5,940 nt of DNA from positions 1 through 5,940 of the forward strand of contig JAESSU010000474.1 of the NCBI GenBank assembly GCA_016763955.1. The letters are read 5' to 3'. The notes beneath the pieces are model-generated. The model made no database searches and was not told the DNA's origin. It saw only the letters and a program-made list of their open reading frames with translations. The position numbers and the translations under genes were made by a program. This document shows, piece after piece, positions 1 to 4,809 of the stretch. This DNA comes from Phycisphaeraceae bacterium. GTDB taxonomy: Bacteria > Planctomycetota > Phycisphaerae > Phycisphaerales > Phycisphaeraceae. The stretch's first letter is position 1. Each line of letters opens with the position of its first letter.

Positions 1-49
1 ACCCCCGGCTCAGGCCCAAGAAAGCTTCGCAGTGATCAACTGTCATATT

Positions 50-71
50 TGATAGGCATCGGAGTCTATCA
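50..71. other. Small hairpin downstream of coaD
   Basis: TGATAG (50-55) and CTATCA (66-71) form a 6-bp inverted repeat around a 10-nt loop, 15 bp past the coaD stop codon. On the minus strand no T-run follows, so it is at best a weak transcript end. Nothing else is recognisable in bases 1-86: no ORF continues into the window from the left and no tRNA is visible. Confidence 0.25.
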
Positions 72-86
72 CTTGTAAGTCAAAAT

Positions 87-611
87 TTAAAATTGATCCA
101 CCGACCGAAGCAGCTGCTCTCGCGTCATCTGCTTAAGTCGCTTCACCACCAGTTCGGGCAACAGAGCATGTAAACGATCAATCTGTCCCCCTGCTGCAAT
201 CTGTTTGATTAACGATGAACTGGTAAAGCCGAAGTTTTCGCCCGTCATTATAAAGACTGTTTCAATATCACCCACTGCACGATTGGTCAGTGCCAACTGA
301 AATTCGTGATGTAAATCGGTGACATTGCGTAAGCCGCGAAGAATGACCGTTGCATGCGTCTCGTGGGCAAACTCCACGGTGAGACCTTGATAGGCTTGCA
401 CCACAACGTTAGGACATTTTTCCTTGAGGATTTCCCGGATCATCTCGACCCTGTCCTGCTGTTGGAAGACGGCATTTTTATCGGGATTTCGCCCCACTGC
501 AACGATTAACTGATCAAAAAGCGGCTCTGCACGTTCGATAACGTCCAGATGTCCGTTGGTGATGGGATCAAACGTGCCGGGGAACAGGGCAATTTTGGGT
601 GTCGTAGCCAT
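87..611 (-). CDS. coaD: Phosphopantetheine adenylyltransferase (CoaD)
   Basis: CoaD transfers AMP from ATP to 4'-phosphopantetheine to give dephospho-CoA, the penultimate step of coenzyme A synthesis, in the cytosol. The 174-residue product starts with the family's nucleotidyltransferase signature FPGTFDPITNGH (10-21), which includes the TxGH motif (18-21). It also has the substrate-binding RGLRN stretch (92-96) followed by HEFQLALTN (102-110), and the late TSSSLIKQ motif (130-137) that corresponds to the ATP-contacting SSSxxK/R loop. Usual length is about 160 residues, so it is full length with a slightly longer C-terminus. The ATG at 611 lies close to the FPGTFDP strand as expected, and a TATACT hexamer sits 7 nt upstream of it. 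It is transcribed divergently from the PEP-CTERM gene, with no functional link to the other genes here. This is the bacterial-type enzyme, which argues against an archaeal source despite the H4MPT genes downstream. Confidence 0.97.
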   Translation of the reverse strand: MATTPKIALFPGTFDPITNGHLDVIERAEPLFDQLIVAVGRNPDKNAVFQQQDRVEMIREILKEKCPNVVVQAYQGLTVEFAHETHATVILRGLRNVTDLHHEFQLALTNRAVGDIETVFIMTGENFGFTSSSLIKQIAAGGQIDRLHALLPELVVKRLKQMTREQLLRSVDQF

Positions 612-624
612 GTCAAACAGTATA
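612..624 (-). promoter_or_regulatory. Putative -10 of coaD, leaderless arrangement
   Basis: Read on the minus strand, TATACT (624-619) matches five of six bases of the sigma70 -10 consensus and is separated from the coaD ATG by only 7 nt (GTTTGAC). Transcription would begin at or next to the start codon, leaving no room for a Shine-Dalgarno site, and none is seen. No convincing -35 is present at 17 bp. A short CCCG/CGGG hairpin (631-643) lies just upstream. Confidence 0.45.
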
Positions 625-807
625 GCAAGTCCCGCAAAACGGGGGTTTACAAGTACAAGTCATACAACCGTTACAGGTGGCCCTGTTTATTTAAAAAAAG
701 ACTCAAGTTGCCTTCAGTGACTTGCGTTTAGAAGTTAAGGTATAGATATAAAGTATTTTGGGCTCTTGGGAGATTACCCTAAATACAGGAAAAGACCAGA
801 GACCCCG

Positions 808-814
808 AAAGGTG
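808..814 (+). promoter_or_regulatory. Ribosome binding site of the PEP-CTERM gene
   Basis: AAAGGTG lies 9 nt before the ATG at 824 and is the only purine-rich, anti-SD-like stretch near it, supporting this start. A possible promoter lies further up: TTGCGT at 722-727 with AT-rich TATAGATATAAA at 741-752. Its spacing fits the consensus poorly, so I do not call it separately. Confidence 0.45.
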
Positions 815-823
815 TAGACTTTA

Positions 824-1408
824 ATGACTAAATTCACTCATATCTTCGCAATTGCGACAATCGTGCTGATGCCAGCCGCAGCAATGGCAGGTATCGATTT
901 CGGTGCCACTGAAAACGGCAGCAACCGACCAAGTTGGGGACGTGCCGCAGGAGCCAGCTGGGGCATGAGTGGTTTCCTGATGGAATCAGGCAATAAATTT
1001 ACTGCCCCCAATGGTGCCATTAGCATCACCGTTAATTCCAAAGCAACCTATGATCCAATCGCTGGCTTCGGTGCTACGAATTCGGACTTTTTAGGTTACC
1101 AAGTCAGTGGTCCCGGTGGAACGCGTCTGATCTACGACCGCCTTGCAGCTCAGATCGTAACGCATGTACTTGGTGGTGATACGGATGACCAAATTCCCGA
1201 TGCACCTAAAATGTACGACCGCTATAGTTTTTATCGCCCACAAATCGCTGGCAATGTCTTCGACAGTGGCGGACAAAATGGTACGGGCTTTGATATTCCC
1301 CAAATCCCCACGCCAACACCCACACCTGAACCTACCAGTGCTGCCCTTATGGGACTCGCTGCATGGATGGTTGGCTTGCGTCGCCCAACTCGCACACGTC
1401 AGGCATAA
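824..1408 (+). CDS. Secreted PEP-CTERM sorting-domain protein
   Basis: This 194-residue exported protein of unknown specific function carries a C-terminal tripartite sorting signal. A Sec signal peptide is clear: a hydrophobic core at residues 6-20 and an AMA cleavage site, giving a mature N-terminus near G23. The mature region is Gly/Ser/Asn-rich with no domain I recognise. It ends in a Thr-Pro linker (about 158-167), then P168-E169-P170, a hydrophobic helix (171-185), and RR (186-187) followed by a short basic tail. That PEP / helix / arginine order is the PEP-CTERM signal, recognised by exosortase-type transpeptidases in bacteria with abundant exopolysaccharide; planctomycetes encode many. 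No exosortase gene is in the window. The gene is monocistronic: divergent from coaD and closed by a strong terminator about 90 bp downstream. The sorting signal is seen directly; any role in the envelope or matrix is inference. Confidence 0.88.
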   Translation: MTKFTHIFAIATIVLMPAAAMAGIDFGATENGSNRPSWGRAAGASWGMSGFLMESGNKFTAPNGAISITVNSKATYDPIAGFGATNSDFLGYQVSGPGGTRLIYDRLAAQIVTHVLGGDTDDQIPDAPKMYDRYSFYRPQIAGNVFDSGGQNGTGFDIPQIPTPTPTPEPTSAALMGLAAWMVGLRRPTRTRQA

Positions 1409-1495
1409 AACCTGACACTACGCAACAAACATTGCATGGGTTAGTAATCAGTCGATTAAATTGATACACCCATCTCTAACTAAATGCCCTGGATC

Positions 1496-1540
1496 GGGGC
1501 TTGTCCGACGAACACCTCCTCGGTCAAGCCCCTTTCTCTT
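1496..1540 (+). terminator. Intrinsic terminator after the PEP-CTERM gene
   Basis: GGGGCTTG (1496-1503) pairs with CAAGCCCC (1525-1532). After a T-T mismatch, CCGA (1505-1508) pairs with TCGG (1520-1523) around an 11-nt loop. The T-rich tail TTTCTCTT follows immediately. This is a typical rho-independent terminator. It separates the PEP-CTERM transcript from the ftr region, so ftr needs its own promoter. Confidence 0.85.
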
Positions 1541-1571
1541 GCGCCACCCCAAAAGCTAGGCCAATATCTAC

Positions 1572-1610
1572 TCGCGACATATCACGCCCTAGGGCAAACG
1601 CATGTCGCGA
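1572..1610. repeat. Nested inverted repeat at the left edge of the ftr spacer
   Basis: TCGCGACAT (1572-1580) and ATGTCGCGA (1602-1610) are a perfect 9-bp inverted repeat. Enclosed between them is the 10-bp palindrome GCCCTAGGGC (1586-1595). The right arm overlaps the left terminal repeat of the element at 1590-1771. It could form a cruciform or act as a protein-binding dyad. No T-run follows, so it is not a terminator. Confidence 0.6.
1579..1588. repeat. Left copy of 10-bp direct repeat ATATCACGCC
   Basis: ATATCACGCC occurs here and again at 1771-1780, bracketing the inverted-repeat element between them almost exactly. The placement resembles a target-site duplication left by a transposed element. 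The left copy is also part of the nested inverted repeat at 1572-1610, so coincidence or another origin is possible. Confidence 0.5.
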
Positions 1611-1628
1611 AAATGGTCTTGGCGAGCT

Positions 1629-1662
1629 GTGTTGTGCCAACACGGAATTGACCGCAGGTCAA
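1629..1662 (+). promoter_or_regulatory. Hairpin plus TTGACC-N3-GGTCAA core, copy A
   Basis: GTGTTG-TGC-CAACAC (1629-1643) is a perfect 6-bp stem with a triloop. Four bases later comes the palindrome TTGACC-GCA-GGTCAA (1648-1662), itself a 6-bp dyad with a 3-bp centre. The 34-nt core aligns without gaps to 2807-2840, where the first stem differs by two compensatory base-pair changes. It could be a dimeric repressor/activator operator in DNA or tandem triloop hairpins in RNA. I do not recognise the cognate regulator. Confidence 0.6.
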
Positions 1663-1702
1663 AAATGTTGCGCCAAAAATACTTTGCAAGCTGATTTAAC
1701 AC

Positions 1703-1717
1703 TTGACCGAGGGTCAA
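1703..1717. promoter_or_regulatory. Second TTGACC-N3-GGTCAA palindrome before ftr
   Basis: TTGACC-GAG-GGTCAA is the second perfect copy of the dyad in this spacer, with its centre 55 bp from that at 1648-1662. It lies about 105 bp upstream of the ftr start. The two copies sit roughly symmetrically about the middle of the 182-bp element. Confidence 0.6.
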
Positions 1718-1770
1718 AACCGACTGATACAGCCTAACTCGCCAAGGCAAGGTGTACATACGTTTGCCCT

Positions 1771-1780
1771 ATATCACGCC
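1771..1780. repeat. Right copy of 10-bp direct repeat ATATCACGCC
   Basis: An exact second copy of the decamer at 1579-1588, abutting the right terminal inverted repeat of element copy A. Confidence 0.5.
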
Positions 1781-1811
1781 TCCGGTGATAAACAGGTAAA
1801 ACCCAGTCTGT

Positions 1812-1817
1812 TAAGAT
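1812..1817 (+). promoter_or_regulatory. Putative -10 of ftr, leaderless arrangement
   Basis: TAAGAT fits the TANNNT -10 pattern and ends 6 nt before the ftr ATG at 1824, so transcription would start at or near the A of the start codon. The intervening ACCCCC contains no Shine-Dalgarno sequence. A weak -35-like TAAACA lies at 1789-1794, 17 bp upstream. Confidence 0.4.
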
Positions 1818-1823
1818 ACCCCC

Positions 1824-2750
1824 ATGTCCGACAGTTCCTGCAAAGTCCAGATCATCGACACCTATGCTGAAGCGTTTGGCATGTGGTGCTGCCGACTGAT
1901 CGTCACTGCAAGTGATTCGTACTGGGTCAAAATGGCCGTCCATACTGCTACCGGCTACGGGACGAGTATCATCGGCTGTGATTGTGAAGCAGGTGTCGAA
2001 CAATACCTCACCCCTGACCTAACCCCAGATGGCAGACCCGGTGCTGCTTTACTGTTTTTTGCAATCAAGTCCGATGCGTTAGCTGCTGCGGTGGTCAATC
2101 GAGCAGGTCAGTGTTTAATGACCACACCGACCTCTGCGGTGTTTGATGGCTTGCCCGATATCAATGAAGATGCCACAGCTCAAACCCGGCGCGTTGCTTT
2201 GGGGGATTGCATCAGCTATTTCGGGGATGGTTTTGAAACGCAAACCGAACATGCCAAGCGAGACTGCTGGGCGATCCCCGTAATGGATGGCATCTTTCAT
2301 ATCCAAGCGGACATGGGCATGCTCAAAGGCGTTGGCGGCGGGAACCTGCTTTTGTGTGGTCACAATCAAAGGATCACGCTCAATGCTGCTAAAGCTGCGG
2401 TGGATGCGGTGCGTCCAATGCCCGGTGTCATCATGCCCTTCCCCGGAGGCGTGGTTCGGTGTGGCTCAAAAGTCGGCTCACGATCCAATCCACAGATGAT
2501 TGCATCGACCCATCATGCTTATTGCCCAACGCTAGCCCATGAGCCTGACAGTCTATTGCCCGCCCAGACCGCCGCTGTGTATGAACTGATTTTCGATGGC
2601 ATTGATCTATCTAGCGTTAAAGCAGCCATGCAACAAGCAATTCTCACCGCTAGCAAACACGACCTCCTTGCCATCACAGCAGGTAACTACAACTCAAAAC
2701 TGGGCAAATATTTTATTCACCTGCATGCTTTGTCACTTGATGTATCATGA
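1824..2750 (+). CDS. ftr: Formylmethanofuran:H4MPT formyltransferase (Ftr)
   Basis: Ftr transfers the formyl group between N-formylmethanofuran (or the bacterial methofuran analogue) and N5 of H4MPT. In bacteria it acts in formaldehyde oxidation to formate, as the FhcD/FfsA subunit of the formyltransferase/hydrolase complex in the cytosol. The 308-residue product matches the family, as I recall the Methanopyrus enzyme, end to end: IDTYAEAF (11-18), ATGYGTSIIGCDCEAGVE (42-59), TPDGRPG (67-73), RAGQCLMTTPTSAVFD (93-108), SYFGDGF (131-137), FPGGVVRCGSKVGS (206-219), AYCPT near 231, and a C-terminal AITAGNYNSKLGKYFIHLHAL (283-303, here with 21 positions spanned). Length is close to the usual 296-300, with a short N-terminal extension. 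It is followed by mch, the next enzyme in the pathway, but a 284-bp spacer with its own signals separates them. Start choice: the motif begins 10 residues after this ATG, and a -10-like hexamer sits just upstream. Confidence 0.95.
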   Translation: MSDSSCKVQIIDTYAEAFGMWCCRLIVTASDSYWVKMAVHTATGYGTSIIGCDCEAGVEQYLTPDLTPDGRPGAALLFFAIKSDALAAAVVNRAGQCLMTTPTSAVFDGLPDINEDATAQTRRVALGDCISYFGDGFETQTEHAKRDCWAIPVMDGIFHIQADMGMLKGVGGGNLLLCGHNQRITLNAAKAAVDAVRPMPGVIMPFPGGVVRCGSKVGSRSNPQMIASTHHAYCPTLAHEPDSLLPAQTAAVYELIFDGIDLSSVKAAMQQAILTASKHDLLAITAGNYNSKLGKYFIHLHALSLDVS

Positions 2751-2761
2751 TTGACAGCCTG

Positions 2762-2773
2762 CGGGAAAACCCG
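2762..2773. other. Small hairpin after the ftr stop
   Basis: CGGG-AAAA-CCCG lies 12 nt past the ftr stop codon and directly abuts the left end of repeat copy B. The stem is too short and lacks a T-tail, so it is unlikely to be a terminator by itself. Confidence 0.35.
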
Positions 2774-2805
2774 TGCAAACGCATGTACCCCCTGTCTTTG
2801 TGAGC

Positions 2806-2827
2806 CGGGCTGTGTCAGCCCGATTTT
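2806..2827 (+). terminator. Possible terminator of ftr / copy B hairpin
   Basis: CGGGCTG-TGT-CAGCCCG is a 7-bp GC-rich hairpin followed by ATTTT, 55 nt after the ftr stop. It could terminate the ftr transcript, though the T-run is short. The same hairpin position is conserved in copy A, where it cannot serve a gene immediately upstream, so termination may not be its main role. Confidence 0.35.
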
Positions 2828-2840
2828 GACCGAAGGTCAA
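2807..2840 (+). promoter_or_regulatory. Hairpin plus TTGACC-N3-GGTCAA core, copy B
   Basis: GGGCTG-TGT-CAGCCC (2807-2821), 4 nt, then TTGACC-GAA-GGTCAA (2826-2840). Against copy A (1629-1662) the alignment has no gaps. Stem pairs 2 and 4 change from T-A to G-C and from T-A to C-G, keeping the stem intact, and the palindrome arms are unchanged. It lies about 195 bp upstream of mch. Confidence 0.6.
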
Positions 2841-2973
2841 CTGGAAAATCCGTCAGCACAGCATTTTGGACATCATATTTTTGGTCTGGGGTGAATACTC
2901 ATGTCGACACGACACGGCTCGCCAAGACAATGAGCAGAACATGCGTTTGCCTTGGCGGGGAAACAGGGAAATT

Positions 2974-3003
2974 TTAGAACCCTATGATTAGGTTCGCTAA
3001 TAT
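2974..3003 (+). promoter_or_regulatory. Dyad and putative -10 upstream of mch
   Basis: TTAG-AACC (2974-2981) is mirrored by GGTT-CG-CTAA (2991-3000), a dyad with a 2-nt bulge and a 9-nt centre. TAATAT (2998-3003), a possible -10, overlaps its right end about 32 bp before the mch start. A protein bound to the dyad would cover the promoter. No good -35 is visible, so the promoter call is tentative. Confidence 0.35.
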
Positions 3004-3025
3004 TGTTTCGTGACCCTTTTGAATC

Positions 3026-3030
3026 GAGGA
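3026..3030 (+). promoter_or_regulatory. Ribosome binding site of mch
   Basis: GAGGA ends 4 nt before the ATG at 3035. It is the clearest Shine-Dalgarno site in the window and fixes this start. Its presence contrasts with the apparently leaderless arrangement of ftr and the glycosyltransferase. Confidence 0.65.
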
Positions 3031-3034
3031 ATCA

Positions 3035-3967
3035 ATGTCCACCAAACAAGCACCGGGGCTTAATGACCGGGCTTTAATACTCACTGATGAACTTGCCACC
3101 CGCTCAGCAGAACTAGGGATCAAGCCCAGCAGTGTTGTCAGCGCACGCATGATTGATGCAGGTATTGAATCACTGGGCAGTCTGCGCGCAGGCTTACTCA
3201 TTGCGCAAATCTCCATGGCCAATCTAGCAAGCGTCACACTCGCACCTAATCCTGATCCTGATCCCAAAGTCATGTCTCCCGTCGTGGTTGTCAATGTCAC
3301 CCATCCCATCGCAGCCTGCCTCGCCAGTCAACATGCAGGCTGGCTCATCGAAGATCAAGCAAAGGACTTTCGTGCTTACGGCAGCGGCCCGTTTCGCGCA
3401 GCCTATGGCAAGGAAGAACTATTCGACACGTTCGGATTCCGTGAACGCACCAACTCAGCAGTGGGCATTATTGAATCGCCAGTGATCCCCTCACGTGAAC
3501 TGGTCCACGAGCTATCGATCATGTGCGGAGTCCAACAACATCACCTAGCAATCATCTGTGTCAATCCCGCGAGTCTCGCAGGCAGCGTCCTCACCGCCTC
3601 ACGAACCGTTCAATGGGCACTAATGAAACTCCATCAACTCAATATCAACATCAGACAAATCGTCGGCGGCTATGGCATCTGTCCGCTGGGCAATGTCGGA
3701 GGCACACTCAATCAAAGCATCAGCCGAGCATACGACCAGCTAATCAATCACAGCCAAGTCACCCTCTATGCAAAAGGCGATGACGCAACATTAGCGAACG
3801 TGATCAAACAGCTCGCCTCAAACACCCCCAAACACGACAGCCCGTCCATCGAGAATTTACTCGCTATCCAAAGCAAATCCCCTTACGATCTGAAGCACGC
3901 AGAACTGGCCCCAACTAAAATTTGCATCCAAAATATAGAGTCCGGGCAAAACCATTACACCTTTTGA
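3035..3967 (+). CDS. mch: Methenyltetrahydromethanopterin cyclohydrolase (Mch)
   Basis: Mch reversibly hydrolyses 5,10-methenyl-H4MPT to 5-formyl-H4MPT, the step next to Ftr in bacterial H4MPT-dependent formaldehyde oxidation. The 310-residue cytosolic protein aligns along its length with the family as I recall it: the N-terminal LNDRAL stretch (9-14), DAGIESLGSLRAGLLIAQI (41-59, matching the family's D-G-EA-G-EAGL), THPIAACLASQHAGW (89-103), AYGSGPFRA (114-122), then a middle VNPASLAGSVLTASRTV and GYGICPLGNVGG. It ends at a TGKTY-like strand (ESGQNHYTF) and seems to lack the last dozen or so residues seen in the Methanopyrus enzyme. It shares pathway and a repeat-bearing upstream spacer with ftr. 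A glycosyltransferase gene follows 38 bp downstream on the same strand. Identification is confident; the short C-terminus is judged from memory of the family. Confidence 0.94.
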   Translation: MSTKQAPGLNDRALILTDELATRSAELGIKPSSVVSARMIDAGIESLGSLRAGLLIAQISMANLASVTLAPNPDPDPKVMSPVVVVNVTHPIAACLASQHAGWLIEDQAKDFRAYGSGPFRAAYGKEELFDTFGFRERTNSAVGIIESPVIPSRELVHELSIMCGVQQHHLAIICVNPASLAGSVLTASRTVQWALMKLHQLNINIRQIVGGYGICPLGNVGGTLNQSISRAYDQLINHSQVTLYAKGDDATLANVIKQLASNTPKHDSPSIENLLAIQSKSPYDLKHAELAPTKICIQNIESGQNHYTF

Positions 3968-3971
3968 CAAA

Positions 3972-4001
3972 TTGACATGCGTCCCAAATCTGGAATACTG
4001 T
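3972..4001 (+). promoter_or_regulatory. Putative promoter of the glycosyltransferase gene
   Basis: TTGACA (3972-3977) is a perfect -35. TACTGT (3996-4001) fits TANNNT at an 18-bp spacing, or AATACT (3994-3999) at 16 bp. The -10 ends only 4 nt before the ATG at 4006 and no Shine-Dalgarno site is present, so a leaderless or nearly leaderless mRNA is implied. Read-through from mch is also possible, since no terminator is seen in the 38-bp gap. Confidence 0.5.
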
Positions 4002-4005
4002 TCTT

Positions 4006-4782
4006 ATGATTCACGGCAAAAAAGTTATCGTTGTCTTGCCCGCTTACCATGCAGCAAAGACCATCCAAAAAACCTACGAAGCGATCCCCAAAGATGTCGT
4101 GGACAAAGTTCTTCTCGTAGATGATGCAAGCAGTGATGACACCGCAAAAATCGCAAGCGACCTGGGCATTGAAACCCATATCCACCCACAAAACCGAGGC
4201 TATGGGGGCAACCAAAAAACGTGCTACACCCAAGCACTAGCCAGTGGCGCAGACATCGTGGTGATGTTACACCCGGATTATCAATATGATCCTAGGCTCG
4301 TGACTGCCATGGCAGCCATGATTGCATCGGGGATTTACGACTGCGTCCTAGGCTCACGCATTTTGGGAAATTCGGCAAAAAGTGGTGGTATGCCCCGTTA
4401 CAAATACTTTGCCAACCGCTTTCTAACCGCATCACAGAACCTGCTCATGGGGACCAAGCTTTCAGAGTTTCACTCTGGATACCGAGCATTTTCTCGCAGT
4501 ATTCTGCAAACATTGCCCCTAGAAGCGAACTCAGACGACTTTGTTTTTGACAACCAAATGCTCGCTCAGGTTGCTTGGCATAAATTTTCCATCGGCGAAA
4601 TCTCATGCCCCACCAAGTACTTCCCTGAAGCCAGTTCAATCAACTTCAAACGCTCTTGCATTTACGGCTTAGGCGTTCTCAAAACAAGCATACACTTTCG
4701 ACTCGCTCGACTTGGACTTGCCTCACAACTCATATTTGATAACCCTCAGGGACTACTCACGGTCAATTCAGACAAAGCCTAA
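4006..4782 (+). CDS. Family 2 glycosyltransferase
   Basis: This 258-residue GT-A fold enzyme transfers a sugar from an activated nucleotide donor. The acceptor is not deducible, but such enzymes build lipid-linked or cell-surface glycans at the cytoplasmic face of the membrane. It opens with VIVVLPAYHAAKTI (7-20) and the nucleotide-binding LLVDDASSDDT (36-46). NRGYGGNQ follows (63-70). The metal-site region reads MLHPDYQYDP (87-96), with HPD in place of a classic DxD; I recall this variant as common in the dolichyl-phosphate-mannosyltransferase-like subgroup. LGSRILG (115-121) and SEFHSGYRAFSR (153-164) complete the acceptor-side motifs. There is no C-terminal membrane anchor, unlike many relatives. 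The gene faces convergently into the broken membrane-protein gene, possibly the remains of a surface-glycan cluster. A functional link to mch is doubtful. Confidence 0.9.
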   Translation: MIHGKKVIVVLPAYHAAKTIQKTYEAIPKDVVDKVLLVDDASSDDTAKIASDLGIETHIHPQNRGYGGNQKTCYTQALASGADIVVMLHPDYQYDPRLVTAMAAMIASGIYDCVLGSRILGNSAKSGGMPRYKYFANRFLTASQNLLMGTKLSEFHSGYRAFSRSILQTLPLEANSDDFVFDNQMLAQVAWHKFSIGEISCPTKYFPEASSINFKRSCIYGLGVLKTSIHFRLARLGLASQLIFDNPQGLLTVNSDKA

Positions 4783-4809
4783 CCATATGTCTGTTATAAA
4801 AAAAATATC

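Larger units (their letters stand above)
1590..1771. repeat. Intergenic inverted-repeat element, copy A (upstream of ftr)
   Basis: This 182-bp non-coding unit has imperfect terminal inverted repeats. The left end is TAGGGCAAACGCATGT (1590-1605); the right end is ACATACGTTTGCCCTA (1756-1771), matching at 15 of 16 positions. Subterminal CTTGGCGAG (1618-1626) and CTCGCCAAG (1738-1746) are exact reverse complements. Inside are a hairpin (1629-1643) and two copies of TTGACC-N3-GGTCAA (1648-1662 and 1703-1717). A diverged copy with the same order of parts lies before mch (2775-2950). An ORF beginning within the terminator and crossing this unit has no coding character. A MITE-like repeat, a structured RNA, or a duplicated regulatory module are all possible. 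The parts are seen directly; the identity is open. Confidence 0.7.
2775..2950. repeat. Intergenic inverted-repeat element, copy B (upstream of mch)
   Basis: This is a diverged second copy of the element at 1590-1771, about 176 bp long. GCAAACGCATGT (2775-2786) is the exact reverse complement of ACATGCGTTTGC (2939-2950). Subterminal CTTTGTGAG (2796-2804) is a 7/9 inverted match to CTCGCCAAG (2918-2926). It shares the hairpin plus TTGACC-N3-GGTCAA core (2807-2840) with copy A. The right half has diverged and has no second TTGACC dyad, but a 5-bp triloop hairpin TGTCG-ACA-CGACA (2902-2914) lies in roughly the corresponding place. Near-direct repeats GCGGGAAAAC (2761-2770) and GCGGGGAAAC (2955-2964) flank it. 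No coding potential is seen in this 284-bp spacer. Confidence 0.65.

Noticed and set aside
549..731. 60-codon plus-strand ORF overlapping the coaD start
   Set aside because: The first part is antisense to coaD, the rest crosses the divergent promoter spacer, and no SD is present.
1501..1737. 78-codon plus-strand ORF with a TTG start
   Set aside because: It starts inside the terminator stem and runs through the inverted-repeat element. The composition is explained by palindromes and shows no domain or ribosome site.
1572..1780. CRISPR-like array from the repeated TTGACC and GCAAACG motifs
   Set aside because: The repeats are short, in mixed orientation and irregularly spaced, with no uniform spacers and no cas genes.
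1734..2003. Minus-strand ORF across the ftr start
   Set aside because: It is antisense to the conserved Ftr N-terminus and extends into the repeat element; the protein has no recognisable features.
3523..3783. Plus-strand ORF inside mch in another frame
   Set aside because: A Ser/Pro/Gln/Arg-rich shadow of the real mch frame, which carries all the conserved motifs.
4783..4809. Possible terminator between the glycosyltransferase and the broken membrane-protein gene
   Set aside because: There is an A-run of eight bases but no stable stem beside it on either strand.
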